Origin: Poritiphilus flavus
GTDB lineage: Bacteria; Bacteroidota; Bacteroidia; Flavobacteriales; Flavobacteriaceae
Direction of reading: 5' to 3'
Assembly (NCBI RefSeq): GCF_009901585.1
Contig: NZ_WXYO01000006.1
Location: 62,001 to 126,000 of the forward strand
DNA: 64,000 nt
Shown in pieces: positions 7,901-16,577 of this stretch (the stretch's first letter is position 1; every line of letters begins with the position of its first letter). The notes under the pieces were generated by a model that was not told the origin of the DNA, did not search any database, and saw only the letters and a program-made list of their open reading frames with translations. The translations under genes were made by a program, and so were the position numbers.

Positions 7901-9211
7901 TCAGGCCAGGGCCTCCTTATAGGTTCTGAGACAGCGTTCCCGAGCCATTTTGTGGTCCACCATTTTATCCGGATAGCTAAATTCCTGAAGTTCAGGTACC
8001 CATTTGTTGATGTAGGTTTTGTCCGGGTCGAATTTTTCCACTTGGGTCATAGGGTTGAAGATCCTGAAATAGGGTGCAGCATCCACACCGCTACCGGCGG
8101 CCCATTGCCAGTTTCCAACATTGCTGGCCATTTCGTAATCCAGAAGCTTTTCCGCGAAGTAGGCCTCTCCCCATCGCCAGTCAATAAGCAGGTGTTTGCA
8201 AAGAAAACTGGCCACCAGCATGCGTACCCTGTTGTGCATATACCCCGTGGCATTTAGCTCGCGCATCCCGGCATCTACAAGGGCATATCCCGTCTCTCCG
8301 TTTTTCCACAACTCGAATTCGGAAGTATCGTTCCGCCATTGGATCCTATCGTATTGTGGTTTGAATGCCTTATGGACAGTATCCGGAAAATGCCAAAGGA
8401 TCTGCATAAAGAATTCCCGCCAGATCAGTTCATTCCAAAACACTTCGTTTTCAGAGGAGACCGCCTTTTTGATCATTTCCCGCACGGAGACCGTACCAAA
8501 GCGCAAATGCGGTCCCAGTCGCGATGTGCCCTTATCCAAACCCGGGAAGTTCCGTGTCGCTTCGTAATTGGATATTAGTTCCTGGTCTGTGTGGTATTCC
8601 GGTACTTGTATGGTGGATTCATTAAAGCCTATTTGTTCCAAAGTAAGGAACGGAAGTTCCGAACTGTCATAAAAATTGGCCGCTTTGGCACTTAAAGGGA
8701 ACGAACTCAAAGGCTGCTCTTTGGCAAACTGTAGCTTCCATCTTTTCATATATGGAGTGTAGACAACATAGGGGTTTCCGTCGTCCTTAACAATCTCGTC
8801 TTCCTCGAAGATGACCTGGTCCTTATAGGTACGGAAAGGAATGTCCAGATCCTGGAAGTACGATGCTACGGATTCATCCCTGGTCCTGGCATAAGGCTCG
8901 TAATCTCTGTTGGTAAATACTTCCCTGATAAGAAATTCTGAGCTCAGTTTTTGGAGAACTTCCAGGGGTTGTCCAAAATACACGGCAACACCCTTGCCAT
9001 TCAGTTTTTTTATTTCCGTGTCTAGTTGTTGAACCCGATTGTGAATAAAATTTACCCTTGCATCATGTCTAGGCAAGCTACTCAGTATTTCCGAATCAAA
9101 AATAAATATTGGCAATACGGGATACCCGGAATTAAGGGCGTGATAAAGACCAACATTATCCCGGATCCTTAGATCTCTTCTAAACCAGAAAAGCGCTATT
9201 TCAGGCTGCAT
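7901..9211 (-). CDS. phrB: Deoxyribodipyrimidine photolyase / cryptochrome
   Basis: A 436-residue flavoprotein that repairs cyclobutane pyrimidine dimers using blue light. The N-terminal alpha/beta domain opens with ALFWFRRDLRIRDN. The FAD domain contains TSRLGPHLRFGTVS, the WNELIWREFFMQ helix, GYMHNRVRMLVASFL and WQWAAGSGVDAAPYFRIFNP, all class I photolyase hallmarks. The start codon ATG (9209-9211) overlaps the SDR stop as TGATG, so translation is coupled. The first TTG of the open frame is rejected. It is the last gene of the SRPBCC-SDR-photolyase operon. Confidence 0.95.
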   Translation of the reverse strand: MQPEIALFWFRRDLRIRDNVGLYHALNSGYPVLPIFIFDSEILSSLPRHDARVNFIHNRVQQLDTEIKKLNGKGVAVYFGQPLEVLQKLSSEFLIREVFTNRDYEPYARTRDESVASYFQDLDIPFRTYKDQVIFEEDEIVKDDGNPYVVYTPYMKRWKLQFAKEQPLSSFPLSAKAANFYDSSELPFLTLEQIGFNESTIQVPEYHTDQELISNYEATRNFPGLDKGTSRLGPHLRFGTVSVREMIKKAVSSENEVFWNELIWREFFMQILWHFPDTVHKAFKPQYDRIQWRNDTSEFELWKNGETGYALVDAGMRELNATGYMHNRVRMLVASFLCKHLLIDWRWGEAYFAEKLLDYEMASNVGNWQWAAGSGVDAAPYFRIFNPMTQVEKFDPDKTYINKWVPELQEFSYPDKMVDHKMARERCLRTYKEALA

Positions 9212-9903
9212 CAATTGACATTCAGATTAGAGAGGCCACCATCCACTCCTACAACCTCACCGCTCATCCAGTCACTGTCCTCACCCAGGAGAAACCGGGC
9301 GCATTTTGCAATATCACGCGGTGAACCAATTCTTTTAAGCGGATGGCGCAAGGCCATGAGTTCCCTTTTCTTATCGTTACTCAGCAAACGCCCGGCCAGC
9401 GGAGTATCTACCAGTGAAGGAGCGATGACGTTTACCCTGAGATCAGGAGCGTATTCTGCCGCCAGGGACCTCGCAAATCCCTCGACCGCGCCTTTGGCCG
9501 CCGCGACACTGGTGTGGAAAGGCATTCCGGTCCCAGTCGCCACAGTACTGAAGAAAACCATGGATGCTCCTTTGGCCATTTTCGGCATGATTTCCCGAAC
9601 GGTCTTGACCAGTCCAAAGAAATTTACCTCCATATCCTTTTGAAATACCTCTAAGCCCATCATTTTAAGTGGCTTCAGGTTGATGGAACCCGGGCAATAT
9701 ACAAATCCATGGATCTCAGAAGGGATCTGCTGCTGTACCAGGGTATCCGCCAGAACATCAAAGCGTATGTGCTGAACATCCAGGTTCTCGAGGCCTTCTG
9801 AGGTTCGGGAACATACAAAGACATTGTGATCCTTACTGAGCAACTCTGCAATGGAGTATCCGATACCGTAGGATCCTCCGATAAGTAAAATATTTTTTCG
9901 CAT
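9211..9903 (-). CDS. Short-chain dehydrogenase/reductase lacking the catalytic Tyr
   Basis: A 230-residue Rossmann protein. The NAD(P)-binding glycine motif is GGSYGIGYSIA (about 8-18), and the NVIAPSLVDTPLA and C-terminal GVDGGLSNL segments are typical of SDRs. In the active-site region FFSTVATGTGMPFHTSVAAAK the Ser (119) and Lys (137) are present, but the Tyr of YxxxK is Val133. The enzyme may be catalytically altered or act as a binding protein. It lies 2 bp after the SRPBCC gene and overlaps the photolyase start, so it belongs to the same operon. Confidence 0.9.
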   Translation of the reverse strand: MRKNILLIGGSYGIGYSIAELLSKDHNVFVCSRTSEGLENLDVQHIRFDVLADTLVQQQIPSEIHGFVYCPGSINLKPLKMMGLEVFQKDMEVNFFGLVKTVREIMPKMAKGASMVFFSTVATGTGMPFHTSVAAAKGAVEGFARSLAAEYAPDLRVNVIAPSLVDTPLAGRLLSNDKKRELMALRHPLKRIGSPRDIAKCARFLLGEDSDWMSGEVVGVDGGLSNLNVN

Positions 9904-9905
9904 AT

Positions 9906-10403
9906 CTATATGGTCTGGAAAGTAATGGTTTTGGGTGCTCCCGGGACTGATCCAAAGAGCTCAATTAGTTTTTGTTCTCTATAGTTAAAAATGCCTTCTA
10001 ATTGTTTCTTAACCAATATTGGATGCATCAACTGCCCGAGGATCCCAAAAGGCAATTTGTAATCAATGATATCCTCCATCTCCACACCCTCTTCTACCGG
10101 CTTTAAAAAATGCTTATGATGCCAAAGGGCGTAGGGACCGAAACGTTGTTCGTCCACAAAATACTCCCCGTGCTTTACATGGGTAATCTCAGTGACCCAT
10201 CTTGTGCTATATCCGGCAAAGGGAGATACCTCGTATTGTATGATCTGGCCCGGGAACATGGAACGCTCTACACCTGACAAAATATTAAATTTCATTTTAT
10301 CCGGCGTTATAACTTTTAGATTTGCTGGATTGGACAAAAACTCCCAGGCTCTCTCTATTGTAATAGGCAGGGTTTGCTTCGCTGATAATCGGTAAAGTTT
10401 CAC
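9906..10403 (-). CDS. SRPBCC / START-like ligand-binding protein
   Basis: A 165-residue protein of the Bet v1-like SRPBCC superfamily. The N-terminus ITIERAWEFLSNPANL is the usual first strand and helix, and the C-terminal helix LEGIFNYREQKLIELF closes the hydrophobic pocket. Proteins of this type are often called cell division inhibitors by homology, without proof. The start is GTG at 10403, about 14 nt after the -7 box. It is first in the SRPBCC-SDR-photolyase operon, and the shared control with photolyase suggests a light- or damage-response role (inference). Confidence 0.85.
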   Translation of the reverse strand: MKLYRLSAKQTLPITIERAWEFLSNPANLKVITPDKMKFNILSGVERSMFPGQIIQYEVSPFAGYSTRWVTEITHVKHGEYFVDEQRFGPYALWHHKHFLKPVEEGVEMEDIIDYKLPFGILGQLMHPILVKKQLEGIFNYREQKLIELFGSVPGAPKTITFQTI

Positions 10404-10417
10404 AAAAAAAGTTTTGA

Positions 10418-10425
10418 CAAATTTA
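10418..10425 (-). promoter_or_regulatory. -7 promoter box of the photolyase operon (TAAATTTG)
   Basis: Read on the minus strand, TAAATTTG fits TAnnTTTG and ends 14 nt before the GTG start of the SRPBCC gene. The inverted repeat at 10432-10467 begins 6 bp upstream and covers the expected -33 region, so a bound regulator would directly affect RNA polymerase. Confidence 0.65.
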
Positions 10426-10431
10426 CGAAGA

Positions 10432-10467
10432 TTTTGTTTAATATATAATTAAATACGTTAAACAAAA
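10432..10467. promoter_or_regulatory. Perfect 10-bp inverted repeat, probable operator
   Basis: Arms TTTTGTTTAA (10432-10441) and TTAAACAAAA (10458-10467) are exact reverse complements separated by 16 AT-rich bases. The element covers the -33 region of the photolyase operon promoter and sits 112 bp from the divergent T9SS gene. Arm length and spacing suit a dimeric repressor or a MerR-type regulator. MerR-family light-responsive regulators control photolyase genes in other bacteria, but no such regulator gene is in this window. Confidence 0.6.
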
Positions 10468-10579
10468 CTCAAAATAACCGGGCTCAGGTCCTTAATCTTA
10501 TAGCATTCAATACCTTCTTACCGGGAGTAGCGTCCTACAGGTTTGGTGAGGGGGTCTTCTTTTTGTAATTTCCCCTGTC

Positions 10580-11761
10580 ATGCTGCTCAAACCCCACCTC
10601 TGGATGTTCTTTATGGGCATCGGCTTTTGTGCCTCTCAGGAAATTGTTTCCTCCAGGGGAGATTTACCTTCTGCTGTACAGGAAACCTCTGGTCTGATCT
10701 TTCATAATGGGAAGTTAGTGACCCATAACGACTCCGGGGACGAAGCCGTGCTCTATGAGATCGATACGACAGACCTGGCCATAAGCCGTATGGTAACCCT
10801 TGATAATGCGAATCATACGGATTGGGAAGATATTACAGCAGACGAAAGCTATATCTACGTAGGAGACATTGGGAACAATCTGGGTGATCGTACCGAATTA
10901 ACCGTGTACAGGATCGCAAAGGAGGACTATGACGTTTCAGACAATGTAACTGCAGAGGCCATTAAATTTTCTTATGAGGATGAGCCCGACTTTATGGAAG
11001 GGGAGGAACCTGCTTGGGATGCCGAAGCCCTTGTAGCCTATAAGGAAGAACTTCTGATCTTTACCAAACAGCCGCAGGATGGCAACACAGGGGTTTACAG
11101 CATACCCAAGGTCCCTGGCAACCATACCGCGAGAAGGATAGCCGGCTATAACGCCAATGGCCTGATAACCGGCGCCACATTCAATGCCTCTGAATCTGAG
11201 TTGTATCTTGTAGGATACAGCATTCAATTGGTTCCCTTTCTTGTCCGCATACCAGATCTAAACGGGGATTTCAATTTTACGACCGGAACGGAAAGACTAC
11301 AGCTGACATTGAACTTCGGACAGGTTGAAGCTATTACCCATAGTTCAGGGAATCAATACTATTTGAGTTCGGAAAGGTTCTCCAGTGAACAGCCTCCCAT
11401 AAACAGTAGCGCTCAGCTTTTTTATTACACACCTGCCGCTGATCCGGGGGAAGAACCGGAGGAAGAAACGCCGGAAGAAGACGAGGAAAGTGTGGCGGAA
11501 GACCCTGACAATGTTCAGGAGTCCACTTCTTTCATTCTGTATCGGGAGCCTGGGTCCAACGTCCTGAAATACACTGTCCCACCGGATAACACGGTTTTCG
11601 GAAGAGCTCTTTTTGACACTACCGGAAGGAGGGTACGCTTTACTCATGGAATAGATATCAGGACCAATGCCATAGACCTTACGGGATTGCGGGGAGGCGT
11701 TTACTATCTTAGTTTGTATCTCTCGGGCGAAACCGTTTCCAAACCGTTTGCTTTTAACTGA
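10580..11761 (+). CDS. Secreted T9SS cargo protein with beta-propeller-like domain
   Basis: A 393-residue exported protein. It has a short signal peptide (MFFMGIGFCASQ region), a central domain with regular Asp/Gly-rich strands (SGLIFHNGKLVTHNDSGDE, YIYVGDIGNN) reminiscent of propeller proteins, a very acidic Glu/Asp linker at roughly residues 287-313, and an 80-residue C-terminal domain ending VYYLSLYLSGETVSKPFAFN. That ending has the look of a type A T9SS sorting domain. It is expected to be secreted across the outer membrane and attached to the surface. No catalytic motif was recognised. It is divergent from the photolyase operon. Confidence 0.75.
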   Translation: MLLKPHLWMFFMGIGFCASQEIVSSRGDLPSAVQETSGLIFHNGKLVTHNDSGDEAVLYEIDTTDLAISRMVTLDNANHTDWEDITADESYIYVGDIGNNLGDRTELTVYRIAKEDYDVSDNVTAEAIKFSYEDEPDFMEGEEPAWDAEALVAYKEELLIFTKQPQDGNTGVYSIPKVPGNHTARRIAGYNANGLITGATFNASESELYLVGYSIQLVPFLVRIPDLNGDFNFTTGTERLQLTLNFGQVEAITHSSGNQYYLSSERFSSEQPPINSSAQLFYYTPAADPGEEPEEETPEEDEESVAEDPDNVQESTSFILYREPGSNVLKYTVPPDNTVFGRALFDTTGRRVRFTHGIDIRTNAIDLTGLRGGVYYLSLYLSGETVSKPFAFN

Positions 11762-11823
11762 ATTGCCGTCATTCACTCTTGTTATTTAAGTATTTGTTAA
11801 CAGCCAGCCCACCCCTTTATTTT

Positions 11824-11831
11824 TAGATTTG
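11824..11831 (+). promoter_or_regulatory. -7 promoter box (TAGATTTG)
   Basis: TAGATTTG matches TAnnTTTG and lies 24 nt before the ATG of the DUF2911 gene at 11856. It also argues against the upstream open-frame start at 11829, which overlaps the box. Confidence 0.6.
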
Positions 11832-11855
11832 TGGCATAACATAAACTGTTACAAA

Positions 11856-12698
11856 ATGAGAAAGCTAACTATTTTAATTTGCGCTGCCTTGGTGTCATTT
11901 TCACTACAAGGGCAGCTAACAACACCCCAACCCAGCCCGGAAGGAAAAGTGTATCAAAAAGTCGGGCTAACAGACGTAAAAGTTAAGTATTCGCGCCCTT
12001 CAATGCGTGGAAGGACCATTTTTGGGAATTTGGTTCCAACGGACAAACTGTGGCGTACAGGTGCCAACAAGAACTCAACCATCTCATTTAGTGATGACGT
12101 GGTTATTGATGGACAAACGCTAAAAGCCGGCTCTTATGCCATCTACACCAAGCCAGGAGCAACTTCCTGGGAAGTACTATTCTATACAGAAACCGAAAAC
12201 TGGGGTGTACCACAGGACTGGGATGACAGCAAGGTAGCGGCCAAAACTACAGCTGAGGTTTATACCATGCCTATGGATGTTCAAACATTTACCATGACTT
12301 TGGACGACCTGCACAACAACGGTGCTACCCTGGGTATTCTCTGGGAGAAGACTTATGTAGGGGTACCATTCACTGTGCCTACAGCGGATAAAGCTGTAAA
12401 GAGCATTGAAGCCGTTATGAGCGGACCATCAGCGGGGGATTATTACGCAGCCGCTTCCTATTATTTTGAAGAAGGAAAAGACCTGGAAAAAGCCAAAGAA
12501 TGGATAGATAAGGCCGTTTCCATGAACGATAAGGCCTTCTGGGTAATGAGAAGACAAGCGCTGATCTACGCTAAAATGGGCGATAAAAAAGGTGCTATCG
12601 AAGCTGCGAAGAGATCAATGGAAGTTGCTGAAGCAGCAGGTAATGCAGACTATGTTAAGATGAATAAGGATTCCCTTAAAGAATGGGGAGCTTTATAA
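11856..12698 (+). CDS. DUF2911 domain protein with C-terminal TPR-like region
   Basis: A 280-residue exported protein. A signal peptide (LTILICAALVSFSLQGQ) is followed by a DUF2911 domain: PSPEGKVYQKVGLTDVKVKY, then SRPSMRGRTIFGNLVP and KLWRTGANKNS. A helical tail (about 190-280) has TPR-like repeats around YYAAASYYFEEGKDLEKAKE and FWVMRRQALIYAKMGDKKGA. DUF2911 proteins are widespread in Bacteroidota and functionally undefined. The last 99 coding bases are duplicated at 18297-18395, beyond the SusC/SusD pair. A hairpin terminator follows the stop. Confidence 0.88.
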   Translation: MRKLTILICAALVSFSLQGQLTTPQPSPEGKVYQKVGLTDVKVKYSRPSMRGRTIFGNLVPTDKLWRTGANKNSTISFSDDVVIDGQTLKAGSYAIYTKPGATSWEVLFYTETENWGVPQDWDDSKVAAKTTAEVYTMPMDVQTFTMTLDDLHNNGATLGILWEKTYVGVPFTVPTADKAVKSIEAVMSGPSAGDYYAAASYYFEEGKDLEKAKEWIDKAVSMNDKAFWVMRRQALIYAKMGDKKGAIEAAKRSMEVAEAAGNADYVKMNKDSLKEWGAL

Positions 12699-12720
12699 GA
12701 TTCCGAAAATAAGGCAGAAT

Positions 12721-12751
12721 AAAGAGACTGTCTGTAAGGGCGGTCTCTTTT
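12721..12751 (+). terminator. Rho-independent terminator after DUF2911 gene
   Basis: The stem AAAGAGAC ... GTCTCTTT with inner near-pairs is followed by TTTTATTTT. It lies 23 bp after the stop codon. A very similar GAGACTG-type stem ends the SusC/SusD transcript at 18238-18270. Confidence 0.75.
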
Positions 12752-13409
12752 ATTTTGGCTTGGATCATATTGCTTAGCGGAGATATTACCTTCTGGACCT
12801 TTAAATGAATGTAAATATTTCTGTTTATTCGCAATGGTAATATGGATTCGATGCCAAATATCATGTTCAGCAGAGCAGAACAATGGATTTCCTTAAGTTT
12901 CGAAGACGGGTTCTTAAACCTCATTTATTGCGGGGATAGCTGGTCTTTATCCCAAAAACTGGTCACTACAGCCTGTAAACCGGAAGTCTAAAGAAGAAAA
13001 AATCAGTCCCCCTCAACTACCTTCTTTTCAATATCACTAAAATATTCGCTTTTAAGTGGATCTTGTCCTTTTGGCTGGGATTATCACCGTTATTTCTTTG
13101 GTTCTACTTTAGGAACTTTTCCTGGCAATACTGTCGAATGTATTGGTTCTTCACATTAATGTGTCCAATTTATAACAAAGGATAAAGTATAAAAGGGGTA
13201 TATAAGGTCATAATTGGATAGCATAAGGTATGTATGCCCAATTCCGACTTACCTCCGCAGTTACGGTCGGACAAATAGACCAATATGAGCCAAAATCCTT
13301 CCGGTCTTACCACTTATTTTCAAATACCCTCATATACTACTTTGTTTTTATCGAACAGGCCTTAAGCAAATACATTAGTCCCTTAACTAACTCAAAAATT
13401 CACGATTTA
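12752..13409 (+). other. 658-bp gap upstream of susC pair 1; no convincing gene
   Basis: No open frame with family-like content was found. The region holds a perfect 12-bp palindrome, CACATTAATGTG, at 13152-13163. The open frame that extends susC upstream to 13230 has no signal peptide and no homology, so it is treated as leader. A long untranslated or regulatory leader is possible, and decayed sequence linked to the duplication of the DUF2911 end is an alternative. Confidence 0.4.
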
Positions 13410-16400
13410 ATGGAAATGAAGAGAAAATGGACTACGGTATCCTTTTGGGTCTTGTCTATACTATTTTCCTTTGGACAGGAAAAAACAATTTCGGGCAAGG
13501 TCACGGACTCCAACAATCTCCCTTTACCCGGTGTAACGGTGATAATTGAAGGAACTACCCGTGGTGTGCAAACAGATTTCGATGGGAATTATTCCATCAG
13601 GGCCAGTAACGGAGAAACATTGCTATTTACCTACATTGGGAAAAGGGATGTAAGTAGCATCATTGGTGCTTCCAATGTGATTAATGTCATGATGGAAGAG
13701 AGCGCCGAGGCTTTGGAGGAAGTCGTTGTTACCGCTTATGGAACCTCAAGGAAAGAAGACTTTACCGGCTCTGCCAATGTGGTCCGAGCGACAGACTTTG
13801 AACTCAGGGCGGCCACTTCACCAATTACGGCCCTTGAAGGTGCGGCCACTGGTGTGCAGATTATTTCTTCTTCAGGACAACCTGGCTCCGGGCCTGGTAT
13901 TGTGATCAGGGGCGTAGGTACTTTGAACGGTGTGACAGCTCCACTTTATATTGTTGATGGGATGCAATTTGAAGGCTCCCTGGCAAGCATCAACCAGGAT
14001 GATATACAATCGATGACAGTACTTAAGGATGCTGCTTCCACAGCCCTGTATGGTAGCCGTGCTTCCAACGGGGTCGTAATCATCACTACAAAGAAAGGTA
14101 GACAAGATTCGCCGGTCAGGGTAAACTTTTCTTCACAATATGGTTTTATAACACAGGCAATTGATGAGTACGACTTTGTGAGTCCGGGCCAGTACTACGA
14201 ACTCATGTGGGAAGCCTACAAAAACGCCTTGGGAGGTGACGCCGTTGAGGCCTCGGCCACTATTTATAGCAGACTGGGTTACAATCCTTTTAATGTGGCC
14301 AATGACGCCATTGTTGATACCAATGGAAATTTAAACCCTAATGCTCAAGTCGTCTATCAGAGTTTAAACTGGTACGATGTACTGGAGAGAACAGGAAGCA
14401 GGAAGAATCATTCCCTGAGTATTACAGGTGGTAGCCAAAGGAGCCAGGTCTTCTTTTCCGCTTCCTATCTAAAGGAAGATGGATATGTAATCGAAAGTGA
14501 TTTCGAGAGACTTACCACACGATTGAATGCCGATTTTGACGCGGCAGATTGGCTTAAGGTGGGCGGAAGTGTTAACCTTACTTTTGCGGAAACGAACGGC
14601 CCCGATGGCGCAGGAACAACCAGTATCGTAAATCCCTTTGGCTTTGCAAAGGACATGGGTTCCATTTATCCTGTGTATCTGGAAGATACCAATGGGGATT
14701 ATGTTCTCGATGCCGAAGGGCAGCGGCAATTTGATCTGGGTGAGGGTTATTCGGATTACAATATACAATCTCGCCCCAATAATCCCGGTCGACATGCAAT
14801 CGCCGAGGCGATATTTAATGATAACCTCGATCGAACGAATACCATAGGTTTTAGGTACTATGCGGATATTCGACTGTTAGACGGGCTTAACTTTAAAGTA
14901 AACTATGGGCAGGATATTCAGGACGGTATTGATAAAGAGTACGAGAACAATATAGTAGGTGATGGGGCTCCTACCGGAAGATATGGTGAGACAAGGTTCA
15001 GAAGAACAGTGGAGAATTTCAACCAGATCCTCACTTACAATAGGTCCATCAACAATGTTCATAACGTTGATCTTACACTTGGCCACGAGAGCTTTGACCG
15101 GAATTACTCTGAAAACAGCGGTTTATCAAATACCCAGACAGCGGAGGGGATATATGAGTTCGTTAACTTTTCCGTACCTACAGACTTAAGTGGTTATACA
15201 TCCGATAAAACCCTGGAGGGATATTTTGCGAGACTTAACTATAATTTTGACAACAAGTATTATCTGAGTGCTTCGGCACGTAGGGACGGTAGCTCCGTGT
15301 TTGACCAGGACGTCCGCTGGGGTAACTTTTACTCCATTGGCGGTTCCTGGAGGGTAGACCAGGAAAATTTCATGGAGAATATTGGTTTCATAAACCAATT
15401 GAAGATCCGCGGTTCTTACGGTGAGGTAGGGAATGACAGACTATTGGTATCAGGTTCCACCACCCGCCAGGATTTCTATATCTCCCAGCCCCGCTATGAG
15501 ATTACCTCCAATGCCGGCGCACCGGCCATATTTTGGTCTAATTTAGGAAACTCTACGCTGACCTGGGAAGCTTCGGAAAATTGGGACCTGGCTGTAGAGT
15601 TTGGTTTGTTTAACAACTTCCTTGACGGAACTTTCGAGTATTATAACAAGACATCCTCAGACCTTCTGTACAACCTTCCAATAGCACTTTCGAACGGTCT
15701 GAACGAAAAACCTGAGAATATCGGAACAATAGTCAATGACGGATACGAACTTTCGCTGACGGGTCACATGATAAATACGGCGAACTTTAAATGGGATATG
15801 TCCCTTCAGGCCTCGACCTTCAAAAATGAGATTACCGAACTTCCCACTCCTTTTGTTCTTGGCTCCAAGCGCTGGGATGAGGGACGCTCAAGATATGATT
15901 TCTATATTTTTGATTATGCCGGGGTAGATCCCGATAATGGGAATTCCCTGTACTTCATGTATGAAGACGATCCCGACACTGAGGAAAGAATCCCTGTACT
16001 GAACGATGATGGATCGCACGCTACTACCAATGACTGGCAAGAGGCCGGAAGAGCGTATGTTGATGCAAGCGCCGTCCCTGACATTATCGGATCCGTGCGT
16101 AACGCTTTTAGTTATAGGGGACTTGACCTTGATTTCCTTATTACTTATTCTATTGGTGGTGAAATACTGGACTATGGCTACGCAGATATGATGCACGAAG
16201 GTGAATATGGGGTTTCATTACATGTTGACCAACTGGATGCCTGGAGAGCCCCTGGAGATATTACCAATGTACCACGACTGGAGAACGGCAACGTTAACCA
16301 GTTCCAGAGAATGTCTACAAGGTTTTTGACCGACGCCACATTCTATGCATTGAGAAATGCGAATTTGTCCTATTCTTTCGAAAAGAGGCTCACAGACAAA

Positions 16401-16562
16401 TTGGGGCTAAACAGTCTAAGACTCTTTGTTTCCGGTGAGAACCTTTATATCAAAACCAAAAGACGAGGACTGAATGCTCAGTACAACCTGGCAGGTACAC
16501 CTTCTGGTAATGACTATAACCCAAATAGAGTAGTATCATTAGGGTTGAACGTATCCTTCTAA
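13410..16562 (+). CDS. SusC/RagA-family TonB-dependent outer membrane transporter (pair 1)
   Basis: About 1050 residues. A signal peptide (KWTTVSFWVLSILFSFGQ) is followed by a carboxypeptidase-D-like regulatory domain (TISGKVTDSNNLPLPGVTVI, about 24-100), a TonB-box region LEEVVVTAYGTSRKEDFTGS, and a plug ending in KDAASTALYGSRASNGVVII. A large beta-barrel ends in the aromatic residue of VSLGLNVSF. With SusD it imports glycans or peptides across the outer membrane using TonB energy. The ATG at 13410 (or 13416) is chosen because it starts the signal peptide. The SusD gene follows 15 bp later. No regulator or hydrolase is adjacent, so the substrate is unknown. Confidence 0.93.
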   Translation: MEMKRKWTTVSFWVLSILFSFGQEKTISGKVTDSNNLPLPGVTVIIEGTTRGVQTDFDGNYSIRASNGETLLFTYIGKRDVSSIIGASNVINVMMEESAEALEEVVVTAYGTSRKEDFTGSANVVRATDFELRAATSPITALEGAATGVQIISSSGQPGSGPGIVIRGVGTLNGVTAPLYIVDGMQFEGSLASINQDDIQSMTVLKDAASTALYGSRASNGVVIITTKKGRQDSPVRVNFSSQYGFITQAIDEYDFVSPGQYYELMWEAYKNALGGDAVEASATIYSRLGYNPFNVANDAIVDTNGNLNPNAQVVYQSLNWYDVLERTGSRKNHSLSITGGSQRSQVFFSASYLKEDGYVIESDFERLTTRLNADFDAADWLKVGGSVNLTFAETNGPDGAGTTSIVNPFGFAKDMGSIYPVYLEDTNGDYVLDAEGQRQFDLGEGYSDYNIQSRPNNPGRHAIAEAIFNDNLDRTNTIGFRYYADIRLLDGLNFKVNYGQDIQDGIDKEYENNIVGDGAPTGRYGETRFRRTVENFNQILTYNRSINNVHNVDLTLGHESFDRNYSENSGLSNTQTAEGIYEFVNFSVPTDLSGYTSDKTLEGYFARLNYNFDNKYYLSASARRDGSSVFDQDVRWGNFYSIGGSWRVDQENFMENIGFINQLKIRGSYGEVGNDRLLVSGSTTRQDFYISQPRYEITSNAGAPAIFWSNLGNSTLTWEASENWDLAVEFGLFNNFLDGTFEYYNKTSSDLLYNLPIALSNGLNEKPENIGTIVNDGYELSLTGHMINTANFKWDMSLQASTFKNEITELPTPFVLGSKRWDEGRSRYDFYIFDYAGVDPDNGNSLYFMYEDDPDTEERIPVLNDDGSHATTNDWQEAGRAYVDASAVPDIIGSVRNAFSYRGLDLDFLITYSIGGEILDYGYADMMHEGEYGVSLHVDQLDAWRAPGDITNVPRLENGNVNQFQRMSTRFLTDATFYALRNANLSYSFEKRLTDKLGLNSLRLFVSGENLYIKTKRRGLNAQYNLAGTPSGNDYNPNRVVSLGLNVSF

Positions 16563-16577
16563 TTAAAAAATACAAAG

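Noticed and set aside
13230-13409. N-terminal extension of SusC pair 1
   Set aside because: It has no signal peptide or homology; a proper signal peptide starts at 13410 or 13416.
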